Below the pieces are notes generated by a model. The model was not told the DNA's origin. It did not search any database and worked only from the letters and a program-made list of their open reading frames with translations. 64,000 nt of DNA from Aquisediminimonas sp031376385 (GTDB lineage: Bacteria; Pseudomonadota; Alphaproteobacteria; Sphingomonadales; Sphingomonadaceae), in the NCBI GenBank assembly GCA_031376385.1, contig JANMDQ010000027.1:51799-115798 (forward strand), read 5' to 3'. The position numbers were made by a program, and so were the translations under genes. Positions 16,630 to 24,268 of this stretch are shown here, in pieces (within the stretch, counting starts at the first letter, position 1; each line of letters starts with the position of its first letter).

Positions 16630-17468
16630 TCCGCTTCCTCGCGTTCCTGCTCCTCCTGATCGGCCCGACGCCTGCGAAGGCGTGGTGGGAATACGGCCAT
16701 GAAACCATCGCCACCATTGCATGGGATCACGTGAAACCAGCCACGCGCGCGAAGATCCAAGCCCTTATCGCGCAGAACCCGGCCCTTGAGACGCCGACTT
16801 GCCCAATCAAATCTATTGAGGACGCGTCTGTCTGGGCGGATTGCATCAAGGGGCTTGGCGCAAGGTTCGACTATGCGTTTAGCTGGCATTATCAGAACGC
16901 GGACATCTGCCGGCCATTTGATCTAACTGCGGCCTGCAAAGACGGTCACTGCGTGTCCGGCCAGATTGACCGGCAGGTGAAGCTGCTAAAAGACAGCAAC
17001 GTGCCCGACCGAGAAAAGCTGATCGCCCTTGCGTTTCTGACCCATTTCGTCGGCGATTTGCACATGCCGCTGCACGCTGGGGATCGAACTGACCGGGGCG
17101 GGAATGATGTGAAGGCCGCTTACGGGCTGGTGGAGGGCCGTGTGAATTTGCACCTGCTTTGGGATGGCCCCCTTGCTGAACGCGCCATTACCACGCCGCC
17201 CGCGGGGCCAAAGGGCATATCGGTGGGCGTGAATGCCGGGGAGCGATTTCAACTTGCCGCGGGCACTACGCTTGATTGGTCAAGGGAAAGTTGGGAAGTT
17301 GCGCGAACGATGGCCTATGCAACGGCGCTGGACGGTGAGCCATGTGGAGATGTACCCGCGCGCGCCAAGGTAAGCGATGCGGAAATTGAAGCCTTGGTTC
17401 CGGTGGTGCGTGGCCTAATGCTGCGTGGCGGGCTGCGGCTGGCCCGGCTGTTGGATGAGACGCTTTAG
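16626..17468 (+). CDS. Secreted S1/P1-type nuclease
   Basis: A zinc-dependent single-strand nuclease and 3'-nucleotidase of the phospholipase C/P1 fold. The signal peptide ends PAKA, so the mature chain starts with Trp20, the residue whose free amino group ligates zinc in this family. Further zinc ligands lie in HFVGDLHMPLHAGD (~residues 139-152), GNDV and NLHLLWD. The length of 280 aa is normal. It shares its operon with PAP2 phosphatase and isoaspartyl peptidase genes, suggesting nutrient scavenging in the periplasm. Confidence 0.92.
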   Translation: MIRFLAFLLLLIGPTPAKAWWEYGHETIATIAWDHVKPATRAKIQALIAQNPALETPTCPIKSIEDASVWADCIKGLGARFDYAFSWHYQNADICRPFDLTAACKDGHCVSGQIDRQVKLLKDSNVPDREKLIALAFLTHFVGDLHMPLHAGDRTDRGGNDVKAAYGLVEGRVNLHLLWDGPLAERAITTPPAGPKGISVGVNAGERFQLAAGTTLDWSRESWEVARTMAYATALDGEPCGDVPARAKVSDAEIEALVPVVRGLMLRGGLRLARLLDETL

Positions 17469-17469
17469 C

Positions 17470-17916
17470 TTAACCCCGCCCGCGATATCCCGGCACATCC
17501 TGATCCGGTATCCATACGCCTTTGGGAGGCTCTCCGGTTTGCCAGAACACATCAATGGGTATTCCCCCGCGCGGATACCAATATCCGCCGATGCGCAGCC
17601 AAATGGGTTTCATTTCCGCCACCAACCGCTGGGCAATCCCTATCGTGCAGTCCTCATGAAAGGCAGCGTGGTTGCGGAAGGAGCCGAGGAACAGCTTCAG
17701 CGCCTTTGATTCCACAATCGTTTCGCCCGGCACATAATCAATCACCAGATGTGCGAAATCTGGTTGCGCGGTCACAGGGCACAGCGAAGTAAATTCGGGC
17801 GCGGTAAAGCGCACTAAGTAAGGACTGCCAGGGCGCGGGTTGGCTGGATAATCCAGTACCGCCTCGTCAGGTGAAGAAGGAAGCGCGCTGGTTTTGCCAA
17901 GAAAGGTTCTGTCCAT
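17470..17916 (-). CDS. queF: NADPH-dependent 7-cyano-7-deazaguanine (preQ0) reductase
   Basis: Reduces preQ0 to preQ1 for queuosine in tRNA. The 148-aa protein is the short unimodular type. The catalytic Cys46 is in SLCPVTAQPD with Asp53 following, and the QueF motif ESKALKLFL is at about 69-77; the substrate loop contains HEDC. It is encoded convergently to the nuclease gene with one base between stops. The partner tgt, which inserts preQ1 into tRNA, lies at 56122-57264. Confidence 0.96.
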   Translation of the reverse strand: MDRTFLGKTSALPSSPDEAVLDYPANPRPGSPYLVRFTAPEFTSLCPVTAQPDFAHLVIDYVPGETIVESKALKLFLGSFRNHAAFHEDCTIGIAQRLVAEMKPIWLRIGGYWYPRGGIPIDVFWQTGEPPKGVWIPDQDVPGYRGRG

Positions 17917-18033
17917 GGCTCCGCCTTTAACCCAACAGTGTTGGTTTTGCCATAGTTTCGCGGCCCGCCCTTGCGGCGGTTGGCGAGGGCTTCTAACATA
18001 GGTCAGGCCTGACAGGACGGAAGGACGCTACCC

Positions 18034-18447
18034 TTGATCCCGATAAAAATCACATATGAAGGTGATCTCCATTGCGCCGCCGTTCACGGACCATCCGGCG
18101 CAACGCTTGCCACAGATGCCCCCACCGACAATCAGGGCAAGGGAGATAGTTTTTCTCCAACGGACCTTGTGGCAACTGCACTTGGCACATGCATGCTCAC
18201 GGTGATGGGCATTGCAGCACGCACTCATGCGATTGACATCAGCGGCACAACAGCCACGGTCGAAAAAGATATGGCCAACAGTTCACCTCGCCGCATTGCT
18301 CGCCTCGGCGTGCAAATTCATGTGCCCCATGATTTGAGCGCGGACAATAAAAGACGGCTAGAGGCAGCAGCCCATACCTGCCCCGTTCACAAATCGCTTC
18401 ATCCAGATACGCTCATGCCGATCCAGTTCACTTGGGGTGATGTGTGA
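18034..18447 (+). CDS. OsmC-family protein
   Basis: A 137-aa thiol-peroxidase-fold protein. The two family cysteines are Cys53 (ALGTCMLTVMG) and Cys116 (HTCPVHKSL). Members reduce organic hydroperoxides or are uncharacterised YhfA/OsmC-like proteins, and this one lacks features that decide. The start is TTG 18034, supported by GGAAGGA 8 bases upstream and by family-like length. It overlaps the next gene by GTGA, so it is translated together with a sulfur-amino-acid enzyme. Confidence 0.88.
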   Translation: MIPIKITYEGDLHCAAVHGPSGATLATDAPTDNQGKGDSFSPTDLVATALGTCMLTVMGIAARTHAIDISGTTATVEKDMANSSPRRIARLGVQIHVPHDLSADNKRRLEAAAHTCPVHKSLHPDTLMPIQFTWGDV

Positions 18448-19667
18448 GCGGCAAGGATGTGAAAGACGCTACAAAAGTTGTTCAGGCCGGGCGGCGCGAG
18501 GACTGGACCGGCCCCGTCGTGAACACACCTGTCTGGCGCGTTTCCACGATCCTGTATCATGACTGTGCGGCGCTCAAAGCTGGCAACACAACTAATGAGG
18601 ACGGAAAATTCTTTTATGGCCGGCGCGGCACGCCGACCCAGTGGTCACTGGCTGAAGCGATGACAGAGATGGAGCCTGGGGCAGAAGGAACGATGCTGTT
18701 TCCGTCCGGTGTGGCCGCCCTTTCGACTGCACTATTGTCCGTTCTGAAACCTGGCGATCATTTGTTGATGGTCGATAGTGCCTATGATCCAACCCGCATG
18801 TTCTGCGATGGCTTCCTGAGTAAATGGGGTGTTGAGACGACCTACTATGATCCTCTGATCGCAGGTGACATTGCAGAACTCATTCGGCCAAACACTGCCG
18901 CACTTTATATGGAAAGCCCCGGCAGCCTGACTTTTGAAGTGCAGGATGTACCTGCCATGGTGGGTGTGGCCAAAGCTCATGGTATCAGAACTTTAGTCGA
19001 CAACACCTGGGCCACATCGCTTTATTTTAAGCCACTTTCACACGGCGTCGATATTTCTGTGGTTGCTGCGACCAAATATATTGTCGGCCATAGCGATGTG
19101 ATGGCAGGGGCGGTGACAGCCAATGCTGCGACTTACCCGGCGCTGCGTAAAGTGAGCCAACAGCTTGGTCATTATCTTAGCCCCGATGATGCTTGGCTCG
19201 CTTCGCGGGGACTACGCACTATAGCGGTGCGCTTGCGCCAGCATCAAGAAAGCGCGTTGAAGATAGCGCATTGGCTGGAGGCGCAACCCGAAGTCGCGCG
19301 CGTCCTCCACCCCGCTCTGCCCTCTCATCCGCAACACGCCCTTTGGAAACGTGATTTTGAAGGCTCAACGGGGTTGTTTAGCTTCATGTTAAACGGCGGA
19401 ACCAAGTCTGCGCGCGCCGCGCTGATTGATGGGCTTTGCCATTTTGGCATTGGGTATAGTTGGGGCGGCTATGAAAGCTTAGTCCTGCCCGTTGATCCCG
19501 AAGATATCCGGACTGCGACACAGTGGCAGGCCGAAGGGCCGGTGGTTCGCTTGCAAATCGGGCTAGAGGATGTTGATGATCTCATTGCAGATCTACGGAC
19601 TGGATTAGACCGTTTCGCGAACGGCTGGTCCGCTCATGGCGGGCGAGTCATTCAAAGAGACTCATAG
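18444..19667 (+). CDS. metC: Cystathionine beta-lyase-type PLP enzyme
   Basis: A Cys/Met-metabolism PLP enzyme of 407 aa, closest in pattern to proteobacterial MetC, which cleaves cystathionine to homocysteine, pyruvate and ammonia. Seen are FYGRRGTPTQWSL, the PLP-stacking region LFPSGVAALS, VDNTWATSLYFKP, the Schiff-base Lys in VAATKYIVGHSD and the MetC-like SWGGYESLV near the C-terminus. The start is GTG 18444 inside the OsmC stop. Related gamma-lyases cannot be excluded by sequence alone. Confidence 0.9.
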   Translation: MSGKDVKDATKVVQAGRREDWTGPVVNTPVWRVSTILYHDCAALKAGNTTNEDGKFFYGRRGTPTQWSLAEAMTEMEPGAEGTMLFPSGVAALSTALLSVLKPGDHLLMVDSAYDPTRMFCDGFLSKWGVETTYYDPLIAGDIAELIRPNTAALYMESPGSLTFEVQDVPAMVGVAKAHGIRTLVDNTWATSLYFKPLSHGVDISVVAATKYIVGHSDVMAGAVTANAATYPALRKVSQQLGHYLSPDDAWLASRGLRTIAVRLRQHQESALKIAHWLEAQPEVARVLHPALPSHPQHALWKRDFEGSTGLFSFMLNGGTKSARAALIDGLCHFGIGYSWGGYESLVLPVDPEDIRTATQWQAEGPVVRLQIGLEDVDDLIADLRTGLDRFANGWSAHGGRVIQRDS

Positions 19668-19682
19668 GATGACAGTGAGGGG

Positions 19683-20147
19683 CTACTCCTCCTCCGCGTC
19701 ATCAGCAACTTTAGGCGGAGTCATCTGATCCCGCAGCCGCTGTTCGGCCTTTTCCAGTTCATTCTCAAATGCAGGTGGAGGGGGTTGATCCGCAGTCTGG
19801 GCCGAACCGCCGCCACCAAGTGCTTTCGCACTCTCAATCCAGCCGCCTGATGGTCGTGTGATCTTGGGCGTCATATTGGCGATCATTCCGTCAAACCGTC
19901 CGTCCCGCCAGAGCAGTGCGGCCAGGATCGCAGCAAACGCAATCAGAAAAATGAACACAAGTGAGGCCGGTCGGGTAATGAGCGAGCTTGCATTGCCGAG
20001 CATAGCATCAGGATCAACAACCCGGCGCCCTTTGCCCAGAGCGCGCATATCATTATCGTGCCAAGTGCGCACAGTATCCTCTGGCATAGTACCAGTGGAG
20101 CGCCAAGCGGCTGACTGAATTCGCCGCGCAAGGTTCGCGTCACTCAT
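19683..20147 (-). CDS. Hypothetical single-pass membrane protein
   Basis: I do not recognise this 154-aa protein. It has a hydrophilic N-terminal half, one strong transmembrane helix (LITRPASLVFIFLIAFAAIL, ~57-78), then a periplasmic or cytoplasmic tail rich in Gly, Pro and acidic residues. The tail contains a short charged helix (FENELEKAEQRLRDQM) before an Asp/Glu-rich end. It is convergent with metC and divergent from the ATP-grasp fusion gene, so it is monocistronic. Confidence 0.72.
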   Translation of the reverse strand: MSDANLARRIQSAAWRSTGTMPEDTVRTWHDNDMRALGKGRRVVDPDAMLGNASSLITRPASLVFIFLIAFAAILAALLWRDGRFDGMIANMTPKITRPSGGWIESAKALGGGGSAQTADQPPPPAFENELEKAEQRLRDQMTPPKVADDAEEE

Positions 20148-20229
20148 ATACAGCTGATAGTCTGCAAGGTCTCAATGATCAGTTAACGTCTCAGTTCTGA
20201 CACAGTTTCTACGCCGTCTGGTCACATTC

Positions 20230-20249
20230 GAGAGGTATTAAATACTCTC
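20230..20249. promoter_or_regulatory. Inverted repeat upstream of the ATP-grasp fusion gene
   Basis: GAGAGGTATTAAATACTCTC pairs end to end (GAGAG with CTCTC, TATT with AATA) apart from one bulged G. GTGAGAGG follows 8 bases later and also serves as the Shine-Dalgarno region. It is a possible operator in a 125-base gap between divergent genes, based on symmetry alone. Confidence 0.3.
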
Positions 20250-20272
20250 ATACAAGTGAGAGGTTCCTTGCG

Positions 20273-22132
20273 ATGACCGTCATTTTCCAAGACAAAGTGA
20301 TGCGTATATCTGACCGCGCAAAGGGTCAGATGCGTGTGCTGTTCCTTGCCAAACATGCCCTATCTGGCGGCGGTCCAGATGCACTGGATGGCACTCACGC
20401 TGTCTATCACCATGAGATGCTGACGACGCTGCAAGCGATTGGCCTTAATGTCACCCCGGCCAACAGCTATCGCGCGCTCTTTGATGCGCCAGCGGCGGAT
20501 TTTGTTGTGCCACTGCTTAACCGCGGCGGCTTTCAGAATAGTGAAATGCTCGCGCCTTTGCTGCTCGAACGCCACGGTCTGCCATATCTTGGTGCAACGC
20601 CCATCTTGCGCGGCCTGTCAGATGATAAGCATCTGATGAAACTGGTTGCCCGCCAGCGGGGTGTGCCAACCATGGAATGGGAAAACTGCCGCATTGGGAC
20701 GCCCGCACCAGTAACTCCGCCCTTTGCAGCGGACCGCTATGTTGTGAAACCCAATGCCTCATCCGCGTCATGGGGTGTCGCGTTGTTTGACGATTGGCAG
20801 GAGGCGCGCGGCCATGTGGAGGGTCTTCACGCGCAAAACCATGATGCCATCATTGAGGCCTGGGCACCCGAAATTGACGTGGCAGTTCCCGTCGTTGGTG
20901 GACGCGGGCCGTGGGTGTTGCCAGCTATGGCGTACCGGCCCGACGATGACCGATTGTTGCGATCCTATGAGGAAAAGCGGGGGCTGGTTGCGGTTTCCGA
21001 TGATCCTCTGGTCACGGTCGATGATCCGTTGCTGGTGAAGCGGCTGGAGCGTCAGACGCGGGCTTTAATGCCGGAGCTGTGGCCGTTCGATTACGGCCGG
21101 TTCGAATTCCGCGTGAATCCAGCCACAGGCGACGTGAGATTTATGGAAGTTAACTTATCTTGTAACCTTTGGTCGAAAAAGACGATTTCCCGTTCAGCAG
21201 CGACTGTGGGGGTGGACCATGAAACACTGGTCGAAACGATTGTCGCGCATAGCCTGGCGCGGCAAGGGTTGCTTGGCAGCCGCAAAGCCTATCAACCCGC
21301 GACAATGGTGTCTGTTCCTACGATGCCCGAAGCAGCTTCAGTGACTGCGCTTGTGTTGGCGGGAAAGCGAGAAGGGCGGCTGGATCCACTGGCCGAAGCG
21401 CACGGGGTAACGCATAAATGCCTGGTGCCTGTCGCTGGTCGCCCAATGATTGCGCATGTCATCGATGCGCTGGCGGCGAACGCCACCATCGGCACCATTC
21501 GCGTGTCGCTCCATGACCTCGACCTGCTGGAAACTGTGCCTGAACTGCGCCCATTGTTGCGGACTGGCCGAGTGAAGCCTGTGCTGTCTCAGCATAATTT
21601 GGCGGATAGTATTATCGAAGGTGCGTCTGGCGCGGCTTTTCCCTTGCTCGTCACCACGGCTGATAATGTGATGCTGACACCTGAAGGTGTGGGCGCGATC
21701 ATCGCAGACGCGAAAGGCTGCGATGCGGGCGTTGTGCTCACTCGCAAGGCGGACGTGCTAGCGGCCCACCCGGCAGGCCAGCGGCGCTTTTACAGTTTTA
21801 GTGACGATGCCTATTCCAATTGCAACACCTATTGGGTGACGACGGCACGCGCGATGCGGACCATTGAGGTGTTTCGCAGCGGCGGGCAGTTTGTGAAGCA
21901 TCCTGACCGGATTTTCAGGTCATTGGGCTTTGTGGCGCTTATCTGCTTTGCATTTGGGATTGGCAGCATAGGACGCGCGTTTGAACGGATATCGCGGCGA
22001 TTTGAACTTCATATTCGCCCCATCATCCACAGCGATGGCGCGCTGGCTATTGATGTCGATAATGAGCGGAGCCACGTCGTGGCGGAAGGGTTGCTACTGG
22101 CGCGGGATGGGGAAGTGCGGGAGGCCGCTTAA
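20273..22132 (+). CDS. ATP-grasp ligase fused to MobA-like nucleotidyltransferase
   Basis: A 619-aa two-domain protein. Residues ~20-340 follow a D-Ala-D-Ala-ligase-like ATP-grasp plan: GLPYLGATPILRGLSDDKHLMK, the ATP-binding YVVKPNASSASWGVALF, and a metal-binding EVNLSCN. Residues ~355-560 look like a nucleotidyltransferase of the MobA/CobY kind: ALVLAGKREGRLDPLAE, HKCLVPVAGRPMIAHVIDAL, and TTADNVML. The C-terminal part has one hydrophobic stretch (SLGFVALICFAFGIGSIG). A ligase and an NTP transferase in one chain suggest activation and joining of a head group to a lipid, cofactor or cell-wall precursor, but the product is unknown. GAGAGG lies ~9 bases before ATG 20273. Confidence 0.85.
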   Translation: MTVIFQDKVMRISDRAKGQMRVLFLAKHALSGGGPDALDGTHAVYHHEMLTTLQAIGLNVTPANSYRALFDAPAADFVVPLLNRGGFQNSEMLAPLLLERHGLPYLGATPILRGLSDDKHLMKLVARQRGVPTMEWENCRIGTPAPVTPPFAADRYVVKPNASSASWGVALFDDWQEARGHVEGLHAQNHDAIIEAWAPEIDVAVPVVGGRGPWVLPAMAYRPDDDRLLRSYEEKRGLVAVSDDPLVTVDDPLLVKRLERQTRALMPELWPFDYGRFEFRVNPATGDVRFMEVNLSCNLWSKKTISRSAATVGVDHETLVETIVAHSLARQGLLGSRKAYQPATMVSVPTMPEAASVTALVLAGKREGRLDPLAEAHGVTHKCLVPVAGRPMIAHVIDALAANATIGTIRVSLHDLDLLETVPELRPLLRTGRVKPVLSQHNLADSIIEGASGAAFPLLVTTADNVMLTPEGVGAIIADAKGCDAGVVLTRKADVLAAHPAGQRRFYSFSDDAYSNCNTYWVTTARAMRTIEVFRSGGQFVKHPDRIFRSLGFVALICFAFGIGSIGRAFERISRRFELHIRPIIHSDGALAIDVDNERSHVVAEGLLLARDGEVREAA

Positions 22133-22139
22133 CTCAGCA

Positions 22140-22158
22140 CTCCGGGTCAAGCCCGGAG
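22140..22158. terminator. Hairpin between convergent genes
   Basis: CTCCGGG and CCCGGAG form a perfect 7-base stem around TCAAG between the stops of the fusion gene (22132) and the peroxiredoxin gene (22168). It lacks a T-tract, so it may only be a weak bidirectional terminator or a remnant of an interspersed repeat. Confidence 0.4.
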
Positions 22159-22167
22159 CCCAGAGAG

Positions 22168-22650
22168 TTAAAGCTGTTCTAGCAGATATTCCGCTGAACT
22201 TACCCGGAACTCGCCCGGTGCTTCGACGTGCAACTGTTCAACCACACCGTCATTCACCACGAGTGTAAAGCGTTGACCGCGGTGGCCCATCCCAAATTTG
22301 GTGCCGTCCATTTCAAGGCCAATTGCCTTTGGAAAATCGCCGTTGCCATCGGCCAGCATGGTGACTTTGCCTTCGACGCCGTTCACTTTGCCCCACGCGC
22401 CCATCACGAACGCGTCATTGACAGCGGTGCAGGCAATTTCGTCAAGGCCTTTGGCTTTTAGTTCATCGGCCTTTTCCACAAAACCGGGCAGATGTTTGGC
22501 CGAACAGGTGGGTGTATATGCACCGGGGACGGAGAAAATCGCAATGCGCTTGCCCGCGAAATAGGCGTCGCTTGAAATAGCGTTGGGGCCTTCAGCAGTC
22601 ATTTGCACAAAGCCAACGGTAGGAATTTTGTCGCCAATTTTGATGGTCAT
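22168..22650 (-). CDS. Peroxiredoxin of the Prx5 type
   Basis: A 160-aa thiol peroxidase that reduces hydrogen peroxide and alkyl hydroperoxides, probably with glutathione or glutaredoxin. The peroxidatic Cys49 lies in the Prx5 signature VPGAYTPTCS. The following segments (HLPGFVEKADEL, AVNDAFVMGAW, GMGHRGQRFTLVV) match the family. It stands 22 bases downstream of the gltD stop on the same strand and may be cotranscribed with it. Confidence 0.94.
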   Translation of the reverse strand: MTIKIGDKIPTVGFVQMTAEGPNAISSDAYFAGKRIAIFSVPGAYTPTCSAKHLPGFVEKADELKAKGLDEIACTAVNDAFVMGAWGKVNGVEGKVTMLADGNGDFPKAIGLEMDGTKFGMGHRGQRFTLVVNDGVVEQLHVEAPGEFRVSSAEYLLEQL

Positions 22651-22672
22651 GATTTTCGTCCTTTGTTGAAAA

Positions 22673-24109
22673 TTAACGGGGAAGCTGCGTTTCGCCCATC
22701 AGGTGAAGGTCAACGGCGCGCGCGCACTGCCGTCCTTCACGGATCGCCCACACGACGAGCGATTGCCCGCGCCGCATATCGCCGCACGCAAAGACACCGT
22801 CTTGGCTCGTTTCATAATCATCGGTGTTCGCGGCGACATTGCCGCGCGGGTCCAGCACCACTTCGGCTTGTTCTACCAATCCTGCCTTGCGCGGGCCGGT
22901 AAAGCCCATCGCAAGGAATATCAAATCAGCTTTCAACGTGAAGTTGCTGCCCGCGACTTCTTCGATCTGACCGTTCACCCATTCAATGCGAACGCATTCC
23001 AGCCCCTCGACTTGACCGTTATGGCCCACAACCCGCTTTGTTAGGATCGACCAATCCCGGTCGCATCCTTCCTGATGGCTGGATGATGTCCGCAGTTTTA
23101 GTGGCCAATCCGGCCAACTTAGCGCCTTATCTTCCTTTTCCGGCGGCTTTGGCATGATCTCAATCTGTGTGACGGATGCTGCACCTTGCCGGTTCGACGT
23201 GCCGACGCAGTCAGAGCCTGTGTCACCACCACCAATGACAATCACATGCTTGCCGGTCGCCGTCAGCGAACCGCGCGGCGCGGCGCGCATTTCATCATCG
23301 CCTGCCACACGCTTATTCTGCTGCGTCAGAAACTCCATCGCCGGACGGACGCCCTGCAATTCAGCACCAGGAATTTCCAGTTTACGCGGCACTTCCGCGC
23401 CACCAGATAGCACGACTGCGTCAAAATTATCGCGCAATGACTGGAGGGAGACTTGAACACCCACTTCGGTGCTCGTTCGCAGTTCTACGCCCTCGGCCTC
23501 CAACTGGACAAGCCGCCGGTTGATTAAGTGCTTTTCCATTTTAAAATCAGGGATGCCATAGCGGAGCAATCCACCCATCCGGTCGCTTTTTTCAAACAAA
23601 GTGACTGAGTGTCCTGCGCGCGCCAATTGCTGCGCTGCAGTCATGCCAGCCGGACCGGAGCCGACAACTGCGATGGATTTTCCCGTTTTGCGGGATGGTG
23701 GCAACGGCGTGATCCAGCCTTCTTCCCATCCCTTATCCACAATCGCGCATTCGATCGATTTGATCGAGACAGGGGAATCATCGATGTTAAGTGTGCAGCT
23801 GGCTTCGCACGGGGCCGGGCAGATGCGGCCAGTGAATTCTGGAAAATTATTGGTTGAATGAAGGACTTCAAGCGCGTTCCTCCAATCCCCTTGATACACC
23901 AGATTATTCCAGTCTGGGATGATGTTGTTGACGGGGCAGCCATTGTGGCAAAACGGAATGCCGCAATCCATGCACCGCGATGCTTGTTCTTTCAGCTTCG
24001 GCTCTGTCAGCGGAATCGTGAATTCGCGGTAGTTGGTGATTCGCTCCTTCACATCCGCATAAGTGCGATCTTCGCGGTCGAGTTCAAGGAAGCCAGTAAC
24101 TTTGCCCAT
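22673..24109 (-). CDS. gltD: Glutamate synthase, small (beta) subunit
   Basis: Transfers electrons from NADPH through FAD and iron-sulfur clusters to the large subunit of GOGAT. The 478-aa chain starts MGKVTGFLELDRED and has the N-terminal cysteine clusters CMDCGIPFC and CPVNNIIPDWN, the FAD motif VVGSGPAGMTAAQQLA and the NADP motif VIGGGDTGSDCVGTS. It is encoded downstream of gltB, separated by 159 bases that hold a family A repeat, instead of the usual close spacing. Confidence 0.97.
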   Translation of the reverse strand: MGKVTGFLELDREDRTYADVKERITNYREFTIPLTEPKLKEQASRCMDCGIPFCHNGCPVNNIIPDWNNLVYQGDWRNALEVLHSTNNFPEFTGRICPAPCEASCTLNIDDSPVSIKSIECAIVDKGWEEGWITPLPPSRKTGKSIAVVGSGPAGMTAAQQLARAGHSVTLFEKSDRMGGLLRYGIPDFKMEKHLINRRLVQLEAEGVELRTSTEVGVQVSLQSLRDNFDAVVLSGGAEVPRKLEIPGAELQGVRPAMEFLTQQNKRVAGDDEMRAAPRGSLTATGKHVIVIGGGDTGSDCVGTSNRQGAASVTQIEIMPKPPEKEDKALSWPDWPLKLRTSSSHQEGCDRDWSILTKRVVGHNGQVEGLECVRIEWVNGQIEEVAGSNFTLKADLIFLAMGFTGPRKAGLVEQAEVVLDPRGNVAANTDDYETSQDGVFACGDMRRGQSLVVWAIREGRQCARAVDLHLMGETQLPR

Positions 24110-24156
24110 CTTATGCTCCGAAAATACGAGAAGAGAAAACGGATGCGTCTTCCCCT

Positions 24157-24245
24157 CCGTTCGGGCTGAGCCTGTCGAAGCCTTCCCTTCCTTCTCTGCG
24201 CGAAGGCGAGGAAAGGGAGCATTTCGACAAGCTCAATGCGAACGG
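24157..24245. repeat. Palindromic interspersed repeat, family A, between gltB and gltD
   Basis: The left end CCGTTCGGGCTGAGCCTGTC and the right end GACAAGCTCAATGCGAACGG are complementary with a few mismatches. It lies in the gltB-gltD gap on an operon transcript, where its RNA could fold into a long hairpin and change relative expression of the two subunits. Confidence 0.87.
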
Positions 24246-24268
24246 TGAGTGTTGATCCATATGTGCCA

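Noticed and set aside
17917..18033. preQ1 riboswitch upstream of queF
   Set aside because: The gap contains no compact pseudoknot-like motif that I can recognise, and the space is shared with the OsmC ribosome site.
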